Source: Bacteroidaceae bacterium (lineage in GTDB: Bacteria; Bacteroidota; Bacteroidia; Bacteroidales; Bacteroidaceae). From it: a stretch of DNA of 13,251 bases. The stretch covers positions 1 through 13,251 of the forward strand of contig CAAFRW010000191.1 in assembly GCA_900765575.1 (NCBI GenBank), read 5' to 3'. Both the position numbers and the translations under genes were made by a program. Below, in pieces: positions 1 to 6,691 of the stretch (positions are counted from its first letter, which is position 1; the number at the start of each line of letters is the position of its first letter). The notes under the pieces are model-generated. The model searched no databases. It saw only the letters and a list, made by a program, of their open reading frames with translations, and had not been told where the DNA came from.

Positions 1-1191
1 GATGCGAACGGAAATATGAAAAAAGATTCCCGAAAAAGTTTGACTTTCAATTATAATTGTTTAAATTTGTTGAGTGTAGTAAAAGAAAACAATGCAGTGA
101 AAGCAAGCTACCGATATTTGGCAGACGGTACAAAAACAAGTGTACGAAATGGCAATGGTAACACCGGTTACGATTACGAGGGTAGTTTTGTGTACACGGT
201 AACGAATCATACTCCGACATTGGAGGCCGCTCATTTTACGGATGGTCAGCTGAAAGCTACAGGAGTAAACTATACATTAACCGACCATTTGGGAAGTGTT
301 CGTGCCCTAGTAGATGCCAACGGAACTCTCTTGGAACAGAATGATTATTATCCTTTCGGTAGCCAGCATGTAAATGCAGGTTATGCAAGTAGTGATAACC
401 GTTATACATTCAGTGGTAAAGAGTCACAGGATTTGTTGGATTTAAACACGTATGATTTCGGGGCTAGAATGTATAACAGCGATATAGCAAGATGGATGAC
501 TGTGGATCCTCTATGTGAAGATTATTATTCACAATCGTTATTCAATTATTGTGGAAATAATGTCATAAAATATATAGATCCTTTTGGAACGAGTTTAAAA
601 CTCTCGGGAAATGCAGGAGATGTTATTATGGCATTATACAATGGAATAGATACAGGAAGTAAAGTTTGTCTAAAATTTGATGATGGCTATTTAGATCCGT
701 CATCTATTGAAAAAGAAGCATGGTTCTCTTCGGACTTTTTTTTACGAGATTTATATGAAATAGCAATAAATCCAGAAATAGTAGAATTATCTATCTCTGA
801 TAAAAATAGCTATAAGATGAATGGTAGAATAGCTGAAGAGGATTTTCTGGCTCCTTATGATAATGATGATATGGAGTTTCCTGAAATGATTCCGTATTTA
901 AAAAGAATGAATCAACCAATAGGAAAACATATTGATGGAAATTTAGGACAGACCCTATTCCCAGATAATAAATCAATATCAGGAAAGAGTTCGACAAACG
1001 GTAACATACAAATAATCATTAATGGAAAAGGAAATTTGAATCATCAAACTGTAGGAATTTCTCATGAATTTGGTCATGTAATTTTATATTTGAGGGGATT
1101 ACCTTATGGACATAACCAACCAGGTGTAGATGAATTCATCTATGACGAAAGAGCAACAAAAATGTCTAAAAGATTAGGGTATGATTATTAA
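1..1191 (+). CDS. RHS-repeat polymorphic toxin, C-terminal part, with HExxH metalloprotease-like tip (5' end outside window)
   Basis: The frame is open from base 1 and already reads a YD-repeat-like DANGN, so the gene begins upstream; the ATG at base 16 is internal. Counting from that Met, residues about 85-187 are the RHS-associated core (DHLGS, YYPFG, FSGKE, FGARMY, RWMTVDPL, FNYCGNN), ending in DPFG at 188-191. In this family the core forms the shell end and self-cleavage near DPxG releases a variable toxin. The roughly 200-residue tip is visibly more AT-rich than the core, as expected for an exchangeable module. It carries HEFGH at 350-354, a zincin zinc-binding/catalytic motif, followed by YDERATKM with Glu378, which could be the third zinc ligand as in gluzincin or ImmA-like peptidases. 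I infer a secreted contact-dependent peptidase toxin; its target is unknown. The RHS identity is firm, the protease tip probable. Confidence 0.9.
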   Translation, partial: DANGNMKKDSRKSLTFNYNCLNLLSVVKENNAVKASYRYLADGTKTSVRNGNGNTGYDYEGSFVYTVTNHTPTLEAAHFTDGQLKATGVNYTLTDHLGSVRALVDANGTLLEQNDYYPFGSQHVNAGYASSDNRYTFSGKESQDLLDLNTYDFGARMYNSDIARWMTVDPLCEDYYSQSLFNYCGNNVIKYIDPFGTSLKLSGNAGDVIMALYNGIDTGSKVCLKFDDGYLDPSSIEKEAWFSSDFFLRDLYEIAINPEIVELSISDKNSYKMNGRIAEEDFLAPYDNDDMEFPEMIPYLKRMNQPIGKHIDGNLGQTLFPDNKSISGKSSTNGNIQIIINGKGNLNHQTVGISHEFGHVILYLRGLPYGHNQPGVDEFIYDERATKMSKRLGYDY

Positions 1192-1675
1192 AAGAGTATT
1201 TATTATATTAGTTTGTGTATGCTTAAGCCATCTGCTTTTTGCCCAACAAAAGACGATTCATATGGTCGATAGTATAGTTTATGATGTTGACGATATTCCA
1301 GTATATAAAATGATTGGAGAAAATGCAGAAGATTGGTTTTGGTATGCTCCAATTTATGATAAAGCGAGTGGGAATATTGAATTTAATGGCGGTGAAAAAG
1401 TTTTTAAACAATTAACCGATAGTCTTCATTCTAGTCGTTGGAATGAATATAATTATAATGAAATCAATTCTCGGGTATTATATGTGATTCTGTTTGATGA
1501 CTCGTTAAAAATCATAGCTGTCAGAGTGCTACAGAAACCATATACAAATTCAGAGTATAATTTTACTCAATTGCTCAAATGGATTCTGTATTCTACGGAG
1601 GGGAAATGGAAAAAGATGGATAAAACAGACACGAATAGATATTTCTTTTATTTAGGAGCTTATCGTTTTCGGTAA
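1181..1675 (+). CDS. Small exported protein, candidate immunity protein for the RHS toxin
   Basis: This 164-residue protein starts 11 nt inside the end of the RHS gene, so the two are probably translationally coupled. The N-terminus is a clear signal peptide: basic MIIKR, a hydrophobic stretch to residue 20, and a cleavage-like LLFA/QQ. The mature protein should therefore be periplasmic or outer-membrane associated. It is rich in Asp, Trp and Tyr, with WFWYAPIYDKASGNIEF at about 52-68 and a WILYSTEGKWKKMDK segment near the end. I do not recognise a family. A short gene overlapping the tail of an RHS toxin gene is the usual place for the cognate immunity gene; export would fit neutralising a peptidase that acts outside the cytoplasm. 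The immunity role is inferred from position only. Confidence 0.75.
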   Translation: MIIKRVFIILVCVCLSHLLFAQQKTIHMVDSIVYDVDDIPVYKMIGENAEDWFWYAPIYDKASGNIEFNGGEKVFKQLTDSLHSSRWNEYNYNEINSRVLYVILFDDSLKIIAVRVLQKPYTNSEYNFTQLLKWILYSTEGKWKKMDKTDTNRYFFYLGAYRFR

Positions 1676-1780
1676 TTTAAATGGGAATATTTCCAAAAAG
1701 TGATAAAATTAAACATTATTTCGACATTTAGAATTACTGTATCAATAGCGAAATTCCAATATATATAAATACAAAGTAGG

Positions 1781-2155
1781 ATGAAAAGAAGATTATTGAT
1801 AGGCACAATAATAGGAGAATCCTTGATATTTGGACTGGTATATTTAAAAATAAAAGATGAAATTATGCTATCCGTTTGTTTGATATTTAGTTTATATCTT
1901 ATATATGTATTCCTATGTAGAAACAAATATCTGAATAGTAGAGTTAATATAATTAATCAATGGTTAGTGCCGCTTGCAATTTCATATAATATGGAAATAG
2001 TTGGACTTTTTATGATTAATGCTATAGCTTTTGTAACTCAATCGATGGTAGCAATGTTGTTACTTTATCTTTGGGAAATAGGTATTAATCGAATTGTGAG
2101 TGTTCCACTATCTATGTTGATAAGTTACTTAATTCTTAGGAAAATAGGGAAATAA
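1781..2155 (+). CDS. Small multi-pass membrane protein of unknown function
   Basis: A 124-residue, very hydrophobic protein with about four predicted transmembrane segments (roughly residues 5-22, 28-46, 62-84 and 88-119) separated by short basic turns (RNKYLNSR, LRKIGK). A purine-rich AAGTAGG lies directly before the ATG and could act as ribosome binding site. It follows the exported candidate immunity gene after 105 bp that show no promoter or terminator, so the genes may share a transcript that ends at the hairpin beginning at 2167. I recognise no family. Position and AT-rich composition suggest part of the toxin-linked cargo, for example a second immunity protein or a transport helper, but nothing in the sequence proves this. 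Confidence 0.65.
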   Translation: MKRRLLIGTIIGESLIFGLVYLKIKDEIMLSVCLIFSLYLIYVFLCRNKYLNSRVNIINQWLVPLAISYNMEIVGLFMINAIAFVTQSMVAMLLLYLWEIGINRIVSVPLSMLISYLILRKIGK

Positions 2156-2166
2156 CTATTTTGATT

Positions 2167-2204
2167 AAAGGTCATGTTTGGAGCTTTCCAAATATGACCT
2201 TTTT
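2167..2204 (+). terminator. Strong intrinsic terminator after the toxin/immunity genes
   Basis: Arms 2167-2181 and 2188-2202 form a 15-bp stem with a single G-U pair and a 6-nt loop; the run of T at 2200-2204 closes it. It begins 11 bp after the stop of the membrane-protein gene. It lies inside what would be the leader of a TTG-started version of the next gene, so it also argues that this gene begins at the ATG at 2221. The A-rich foot could let it work on both strands. Confidence 0.85.
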
Positions 2205-2220
2205 AAAACAAGCAATTTTT

Positions 2221-2730
2221 ATGGAAACAAAATTAGTATTCCAAGGCAGTAGAAAAGAGCGTCTTGGAAAAGGAAATATATTAAACGGTGAGGGAGGAAT
2301 CTCTGCCAAAGTGACGCTGTATGCCCCGGATGGAACGGTGGACGATACATTAATAGGTTACACGATGACCTCTGATGCGGAGAAGTATACGCCCATTAGT
2401 GAAGGAGAATATACGTGCATCCGTCGTGCCTGGCGGGGAAGCGGACAAATCCCGAAGCATTATCAGCTTTTTGAGAATGGAAAAGATAATATCCGCACGA
2501 TGGACGGAAGGATAAACCGGAACCTCCCCAGTCAGGTGTGGGCAAATGGAGAGGGCTATAAAACCGGTATCTTTATCCATTCCACCTTAAAACCGACAAA
2601 CCGTGTAGGCAGTCAGACTTCGAAAGGTTGTTTGTTGCTGGATTGGCGAAGCATGCAACGTGTGGAGGAGTTGCTCAAACCACTTGGCAATAATGTCTCT
2701 TTCCAAGTGATTGTGGAACGGTCGCTGTAA
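2221..2730 (+). CDS. L,D-transpeptidase-like (YkuD-fold) protein without signal peptide
   Basis: 169 residues from the ATG at 2221. An in-frame TTG 60 bp earlier is rejected because its leader is the terminator hairpin. Residues about 60-66 read TPISEGEY, like the TPxGxY strand of L,D-transpeptidases. The region 118-140 has FIHST then VGSQTSKGCLLL, giving His120, Ser134, Gly136 and Cys137, which match the HG...SxGC catalytic signature; Cys would be the nucleophile. Enzymes of this fold cut or form peptide bonds in peptidoglycan. No signal peptide is visible, so the protein either works inside the cell or is exported by a dedicated machine, as with the DUF2778/Tlde1 type VI effectors of the same fold. 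Base composition is clearly more GC-rich than the genes on both sides, suggesting a separate origin. Fold fairly likely; effector role speculative. Confidence 0.75.
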   Translation: METKLVFQGSRKERLGKGNILNGEGGISAKVTLYAPDGTVDDTLIGYTMTSDAEKYTPISEGEYTCIRRAWRGSGQIPKHYQLFENGKDNIRTMDGRINRNLPSQVWANGEGYKTGIFIHSTLKPTNRVGSQTSKGCLLLDWRSMQRVEELLKPLGNNVSFQVIVERSL

Positions 2731-2888
2731 GTTCGTTCGCGCCTGTGTCTTTTTTCTGATTAAGAAAAACAGTATATAGCAGTGGTAATTTATATGAGAG
2801 GGATTGTATCAAATATTTCATAGAAACACTAAAAAGAGGGATATAAGATTTAGATGAGAGATTTATATCTAAAAGATATCCGGAAAGG

Positions 2889-2919
2889 TTTGAAAACTAG
2901 TTGTAATTATTTACATTTG
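2889..2919 (+). promoter_or_regulatory. Bacteroides-type promoter for the RDD gene cluster
   Basis: TTTG at 2889-2892 and TACATTTG at 2912-2919 are separated by 19 nt, matching the known Bacteroides -33 TTTG / -7 TAnnTTTG consensus and spacing. Transcription would start near 2925 and give a leader of about 125 nt before the first RDD gene. The 158 bp between the L,D-transpeptidase-like gene and this promoter show no gene or clear terminator. Confidence 0.65.
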
Positions 2920-2939
2920 TTGCCAAATATCAAATGTAA
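2911..2939 (+). promoter_or_regulatory. Dyad overlapping the -7 box, candidate operator
   Basis: TTACATTTG at 2911-2919 and CAAATGTAA at 2931-2939 are perfect 9-bp inverted arms separated by 11 nt. The left arm contains the -7 box and the right arm lies just past the expected start site, a typical place for a dimeric repressor. The right arm also reads TACATTTG on the opposite strand, so an opposing promoter is possible. An RNA hairpin is less likely because the left arm would lie upstream of the transcript. Confidence 0.45.
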
Positions 2940-3024
2940 TAATCACATCTTATGCATTTATGAACGATGCGAGGAATCAAGCGTAAGGGTTCTTTTAAAC
3001 GGTATGATGACATTGAGATATTAT

Positions 3025-3044
3025 ATAGATTCTTTTAAATCTAT
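3025..3044 (+). promoter_or_regulatory. Short leader hairpin directly before the first RDD gene
   Basis: ATAGATT (3025-3031) and AATCTAT (3038-3044) form a 7-bp stem with a 6-nt loop ending 6 nt before the ATG at 3051. No Shine-Dalgarno sequence is present, so a hairpin here could affect ribosome access. The stem is AT-rich and weak, and may be chance. Confidence 0.3.
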
Positions 3045-3050
3045 CTTAAT

Positions 3051-3560
3051 ATGGAAAAATTAAAACTGAAAAGGCTTTGTGCATTTATTATTGATGTTTT
3101 CGTTGTTGGAATGATAATGCAGTTGTTGCTCAAATTATTGCAATTGACATCATTGGGGATTTTTGTTCCTTGCGTATTGTATGCTTATCTGTTATGGATA
3201 TTTTGCAAGGATTGTTATAATGGACAAAGTTTGGGCAAACATTGGATGAAGATTCAGATTATTGATGACAAGACCGGTAAAGCCGTGTCTCCAATAAAAA
3301 GTGTTGTTCGGAATCTATTTTATTGTATCGGGCTCATTGAAGGTTTTGTATTGTTATGTAACCCGAAAGGAAAACGGATAGGTGATTATCTGTGTAAAAC
3401 GACTGTGGCAGAGAGTCAAGCTTCACAAGAACCTGTAAATAAGCGGACGGTTGTAGCAACGATTATAGGCGTCGGAGTCATTCTTTTCATCTTGGGATTA
3501 TGTTGGTGGACCATGCAAAATGCTCAGAACCAAAGAATGTGGAATCTATTATATAGCTAA
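3051..3560 (+). CDS. RDD-family inner-membrane protein (first of two paralogs)
   Basis: 169 residues. The RDD signature is visible: RLCAFIID near the start (Arg8, Asp15), then CYNGQSLGKHWMKIQIID at about 55-72 (the family's GQTxGK...V.D), and KGKRIGDYLCKTTV at 106-119. Two or three membrane segments lie at about 10-30, 35-52 and 86-103, and there is an additional C-terminal segment at about 133-154 that the downstream paralog lacks. RDD proteins are inner-membrane proteins, mostly of unknown function; some have been linked to ion exchange. It is the first gene after the promoter at 2889 and is followed 22 bp later by its paralog, so they are probably co-transcribed. Family assignment is confident; function is not known. 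Confidence 0.88.
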   Translation: MEKLKLKRLCAFIIDVFVVGMIMQLLLKLLQLTSLGIFVPCVLYAYLLWIFCKDCYNGQSLGKHWMKIQIIDDKTGKAVSPIKSVVRNLFYCIGLIEGFVLLCNPKGKRIGDYLCKTTVAESQASQEPVNKRTVVATIIGVGVILFILGLCWWTMQNAQNQRMWNLLYS

Positions 3561-3582
3561 AGATAAATTTAAATGATTCTGT

Positions 3583-3972
3583 ATGCAAGATAAAGCGATG
3601 AAACGGTTAAAAGTGAAGCGATTTGTTGCCTATTGGATAGATATGTATGCATGTGGTATTGTTTTATCTATTCCGATAAAATTACTTCAAGGTCAGCCTT
3701 ATTTTTCTTTAGGTTATTTTGTTCTACTCGGTTTTATTTGGTTGCTGTGCAAAGATAGTTACCGTGGACAGAGTATTGGCAAGTATCTGTTAAAGTTGCA
3801 AGTAATGGACCAGCGCACTGGAGGACTAGCTTCTCCTATACAATGTATAAAGAGAAACATTTACCATTGTTTAAGTTTGATAGAATGGTTGGTTTTATAC
3901 TTTAATTCCGAGGGAAAACGGTTAGGAGATTATGCGTGTCACACGATGGTGGTGGAGAGACCAAAGAGATGA
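3583..3972 (+). CDS. RDD-family inner-membrane protein (second paralog)
   Basis: 129 residues, closely matching the upstream gene: RFVAYWID, KDSYRGQSIGKYLLKLQVMD, SPIQCIKRNIYHCLSLIE and GKRLGDYACHTMVVE align with the equivalent stretches of the first paralog, while the extra C-terminal membrane helix is absent. This points to an old tandem duplication followed by loss or gain of that helix. The Met at 3598 (MKRLKVKR) aligns with the first residue of the paralog and may be the true start, giving 124 residues; the ATG at 3583 is kept as the longer option because no ribosome binding site decides between them. The stop codon overlaps the next start as ATGA, indicating coupled translation with the DUF6984-like gene. 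Confidence 0.87.
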   Translation: MQDKAMKRLKVKRFVAYWIDMYACGIVLSIPIKLLQGQPYFSLGYFVLLGFIWLLCKDSYRGQSIGKYLLKLQVMDQRTGGLASPIQCIKRNIYHCLSLIEWLVLYFNSEGKRLGDYACHTMVVERPKR

Positions 3973-4292
3973 GAAAACCGAATATTGAAGAGATGCATCT
4001 TTTGGAGTATTTGGTAAGACAAAGTGATGTGCACTTGCCAAACGGGTGGCAAGATGAGTTAATGGTTGAGGATATGGACGATGGAGGAATGGGAAGTCTG
4101 ACATTGTATCCTCCCATTTATTCAGCAGAAAGAGCGTTCGGTAGACAAGTTTCAGAATACCAATTTCTGGATAAAGATATGACTTCCGTTATAGCAACAT
4201 TGTATGTGGACAAGCAGGAACATCTCTTTGAACTGGATATCTGGAAAGTTGATTATTCCCCTTTACTATCATTGCCTAACATTCGGTTATAA
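3969..4292 (+). CDS. DUF6984-like small cytoplasmic protein
   Basis: 107 residues starting at the ATG that shares ATGA with the end of the second RDD gene; an in-frame ATG at 3936 would add 11 residues but lies inside the RDD gene and is less likely. The protein has no signal peptide or membrane segment. RKPNIEEMHLLEYLV at the N-terminus followed by VEDMDDGGMGSLTLYP at about 36-51 resembles the DUF6984 family (RxLTxxE...LL, then MxDGGMGSL). The C-terminal half (VIATLYVDKQEHLFELDIWKVDYSPL) looks like beta strands. Function is unknown. The coupling to two membrane proteins next to a toxin locus suggests a three-gene unit, possibly defensive or immunity-related, but that is inference. Confidence 0.75.
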   Translation: MRKPNIEEMHLLEYLVRQSDVHLPNGWQDELMVEDMDDGGMGSLTLYPPIYSAERAFGRQVSEYQFLDKDMTSVIATLYVDKQEHLFELDIWKVDYSPLLSLPNIRL

Positions 4293-4436
4293 AACGGATA
4301 TGATTGATATGAAGCATTTGTGTTATACGAATAGATTGCGCAGAGAGACCGAAAAATGAAGATTGGGTGCTGTAATGCAACCACTGCCACACTGCATATC
4401 ATGTCCCTTGGAGGTTACAAGCTTTCAGAGGCTATG

Positions 4437-5492
4437 CTATACAAAATCAACACAGAATACATGCAATCCTTCTTTATATTCATAATCAATTCTCCAGTTG
4501 TGATAGTCGCAGATGGCTTTGGCTATAGAGAGCCCCAGTCCATTGCCTTTTACTTTCTCGGAGGGACGGTAAAAACGATTGAACAGAAGGTGCTTGTCCA
4601 GAGCTCCCTCAGAGGAACTGTTTGATACGGTGAGACGGTTTGAATCGACTGAAATCAGGATTGTTCCATTGGGGGTGTTGTGGCGTACGGCGTTGACTAC
4701 AAGGTTGTTGATGAGGCTTTCCAACAAGGACTTGTTTCCACGCACCTTGAGTTCTGTACAATGAAACTCTTTGTGCAGCGTAATGTTACCTGTTAGGTTT
4801 TCCAGAAGCGGAAGTACTTCTTTCAGTGTTGCAATAACATCTACAACGGTGAGCTGATTGTATTGCTTATTATCTAGTTTAGCGAGTAAAAGCAGGTTTT
4901 TATTCATGCGCGACAGGCGGGTAGATACATCGTAGAGTCCTTGTATGATTTTTGCCTGTTGCTGTGTAATGTCCGGTTGTTGAAGCAGAAGGTCTAGCTT
5001 GCTTTGGAACACAGCCAACGGCGTCTGGAGCTCATGCGACGCGTTTTCGGTGAACTCCTTTTGTGTTTGATAGCTTCTCAAGCTGTTTTCCATCAGGCGG
5101 TTCAGTGCGAAGTTTAGTCTTGTAAACTCCTTGATACGGCTTTCGGTGAGTGGAGGGATGACTCCATTCTCCAACCTGAAATCTTCTATTTGCTTTAATG
5201 TTTCATCAAAAGGTCTCCACAGACGTTTGGCTATCAGACTGTTGACAAGAATGATGGCAATGCCCAATATGCCGCTGATGAGTATATATTGAATCATGAC
5301 TCCCTGCATAATGTCTTCTTCCAAGTCGAGTTCGGGGATGGGTTCGTTTCGTTGTACCGCTTCGATGATGTCAATCATATCCTCAGCATAGAAACTTTTG
5401 GTCAGCCAATAAAATAGTGGCGCGGCAAGAATGAGTATGATAAAGGTGCAGAGCAGGAATTGCATCATGCTTTTGTGAAGGAGACTTTTCAT
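4437..5492 (-). CDS. Two-component sensor histidine kinase
   Basis: 351 residues, inner membrane. Membrane segments at about 11-30 and 66-87 bracket a short acidic periplasmic stretch of about 35 residues (EDMIDIIEAVQRNEPIPELDLEED), so any external sensing surface is small. A HAMP-like linker follows. The dimerisation/phosphoacceptor helix holds ENASHELQTPL with His153. The ATPase domain shows an N-box (SLLESLINNLVVNAVRHN, 255-272), an F-box (LFNRFYRP) and a G2 loop (GNGLGLSIAKAI, 316-327). The usual DxGxG G1 box is not apparent; VSNSSSEGA (289-297) stands in its place, as in some related kinases. The partner is very likely the OmpR-type regulator encoded upstream on the same strand, although 504 bp separate them. 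Start chosen at MKSLLHKS; no clear ribosome binding site. Stimulus unknown. Confidence 0.93.
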   Translation of the reverse strand: MKSLLHKSMMQFLLCTFIILILAAPLFYWLTKSFYAEDMIDIIEAVQRNEPIPELDLEEDIMQGVMIQYILISGILGIAIILVNSLIAKRLWRPFDETLKQIEDFRLENGVIPPLTESRIKEFTRLNFALNRLMENSLRSYQTQKEFTENASHELQTPLAVFQSKLDLLLQQPDITQQQAKIIQGLYDVSTRLSRMNKNLLLLAKLDNKQYNQLTVVDVIATLKEVLPLLENLTGNITLHKEFHCTELKVRGNKSLLESLINNLVVNAVRHNTPNGTILISVDSNRLTVSNSSSEGALDKHLLFNRFYRPSEKVKGNGLGLSIAKAICDYHNWRIDYEYKEGLHVFCVDFV

Positions 5493-5520
5493 ATTTTTAT
5501 TGTTTTGGTCATTTGATTTA

Positions 5521-5945
5521 TTTCAAATTCTTTTGTTTTGCGAAGCAATATTTACCGATTCTGTCTGTAATAGGCAATGTCTTTATCGTTTCTTTCATTT
5601 CTTTATGGCTCAATGCTTATCAGGGATTACTCCTAATAGAGCTATCGTTTTATAAAGTTCTTTTGCTTTGCGAGGCAATGTTTGCAGATTTTATCTGTAA
5701 TAGGCTATGTTTTCATCGCTTTTTTATTTCTTTATGGCTCAATGCTCGCCAAGGTTACTCCCAATAGAGCTATCGTTTTATAAAGTTCTCTTTCTTTGCG
5801 AAGCAATATTTACCGATTCTGTCTGTAATAGGCAATGTCTTTATCGTTTCTTTTACTTCTTTATAGCCCAACGCTCGCCAAGGTTACTCCTAATAAAGCT
5901 ATACCTTTATCAACTTACCATTTCTTTATGAGGTAATGTTTGGCA
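5521..5945 (+). repeat. Tandem repeat of 128-130 bp, three copies plus a partial, between regulator and kinase genes
   Basis: Copies begin at about 5521, 5651 and 5779, with a partial at about 5909. Each contains a TTTGCGARGCAAT landmark (its CG at 5541, 5671 and 5799), then CTGTAATAGGC, TTTCTTTAT, CAAYGCT and an AATARAGCTAT motif. Periods are 130, 128 and 130 bp, not multiples of three, so the open frames running through them are not conserved coding sequence. Copies 1 and 3 are identical over about 55 nt from the landmark, while copy 2 differs at many positions, suggesting an older two-unit duplication or gene conversion. The array fills most of the 504-bp gap; no terminator or TAnnTTTG box was seen in it. 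Confidence 0.85.
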
Positions 5946-5996
5946 TAAGTTGCATTCCGGTTTGGTGGTCAGTGTTGTAATGGTGCTTTTCTGACT

Positions 5997-6671
5997 CTAT
6001 TCCTGCCATTTATATCCCGTTCCGTATACATTTTTAATGCAGTTTTTACAACCGGCTTCCGCTAATTTGGCTTTTAGATTCTTAATGTGGGCGTACACAA
6101 AATCGTGACTGTCCAGCATATCTGCCATATTGCCGCTCAAGTGCTCGGCTAGGGCACTTTTAGAGATTACCTTATTCTTGTTTCCGATGAGGAAGAGCAG
6201 CAGTTCGTATTCCGTACGGGTAAGCGTGACAGGCTTATCTTGTATGGTTACCGATTTGCTTAACAGATTGATGGTGATACCGTTGCTTTCCAAAGAGTTG
6301 GTGCTGGTAAACTGTTTCCGCCGTATCAGGGCGTAGATGCGCATGCTTAACTCGGGTAAATGGAAAGGCTTGGGTAAATAGTCGTCAGCTCCGATTCGCA
6401 GTCCGTTTACTTTATCGTCTAACGAATCTTTGGCCGACACGATGATTACACCGGCAGGATTGTTTTGCCGTTTAATTTCGCGCAGAATGTCCAGCCCGTT
6501 TCCTCCCGGCAGCATCAGGTCTAACAGGATGCAATCGTATTCGTAGAGCCTTATTTTTTCTATGGCATCATTGAATGTAAACGCTTGTTCGCATAAGTAC
6601 TTCTCTGAGCTGAGGAATGTGACGATGCTTCTCGACAGCTCTCGCTCGTCTTCAATAATTAATATTTTCAT
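5997..6671 (-). CDS. OmpR/PhoB-type response regulator
   Basis: 224 residues. The receiver domain (1 to about 115) has the acidic pocket Glu7/Asp8, phosphoacceptor Asp51 in LLDLMLPGGNG, Ser79 in VIIVSAKD, and Lys101 in YLPKPF. The winged-helix DNA-binding domain (about 125-224) ends in the typical NVYGTGYKW, with LTRTEYELLLFL before the recognition helix. This is the output half of a two-component system that binds DNA when phosphorylated. The only kinase in view follows on the same strand, so they are presumably partners. An outer-membrane protein gene lies upstream on the same strand and is an obvious possible target. Upstream of the start are four 53-54 bp direct repeats that may hold its promoter or its own binding sites. 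Confidence 0.95.
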   Translation of the reverse strand: MKILIIEDERELSRSIVTFLSSEKYLCEQAFTFNDAIEKIRLYEYDCILLDLMLPGGNGLDILREIKRQNNPAGVIIVSAKDSLDDKVNGLRIGADDYLPKPFHLPELSMRIYALIRRKQFTSTNSLESNGITINLLSKSVTIQDKPVTLTRTEYELLLFLIGNKNKVISKSALAEHLSGNMADMLDSHDFVYAHIKNLKAKLAEAGCKNCIKNVYGTGYKWQE

Positions 6672-6691
6672 TTCCTATATTATTGTCACTA

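Noticed and set aside
2854..3063. Open frame of 69 codons before the first RDD gene
   Set aside because: A full TTTG-N19-TAnnTTTG promoter lies inside it at 2889-2919, it overlaps the RDD start by 13 nt, and the peptide resembles nothing recognisable.
3936..3968. Earlier in-frame ATG for the DUF6984-like gene
   Set aside because: It would lie inside the RDD gene and add MSHDGGGETKE, unrelated to the family; the ATGA overlap at 3969 is the natural start.
4356..4625. + strand open frame of 89 codons
   Set aside because: Most of it is antisense to the C-terminal end of the histidine kinase; the non-overlapping part shows no recognisable motif.
5513..5931. Two overlapping + strand open frames with repeated peptides (FYKVLLLCEA..., CNRQCLYRFF)
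   Set aside because: They are translations of the 128-130 bp repeats. The period is not a multiple of three, so the frame shifts from copy to copy.
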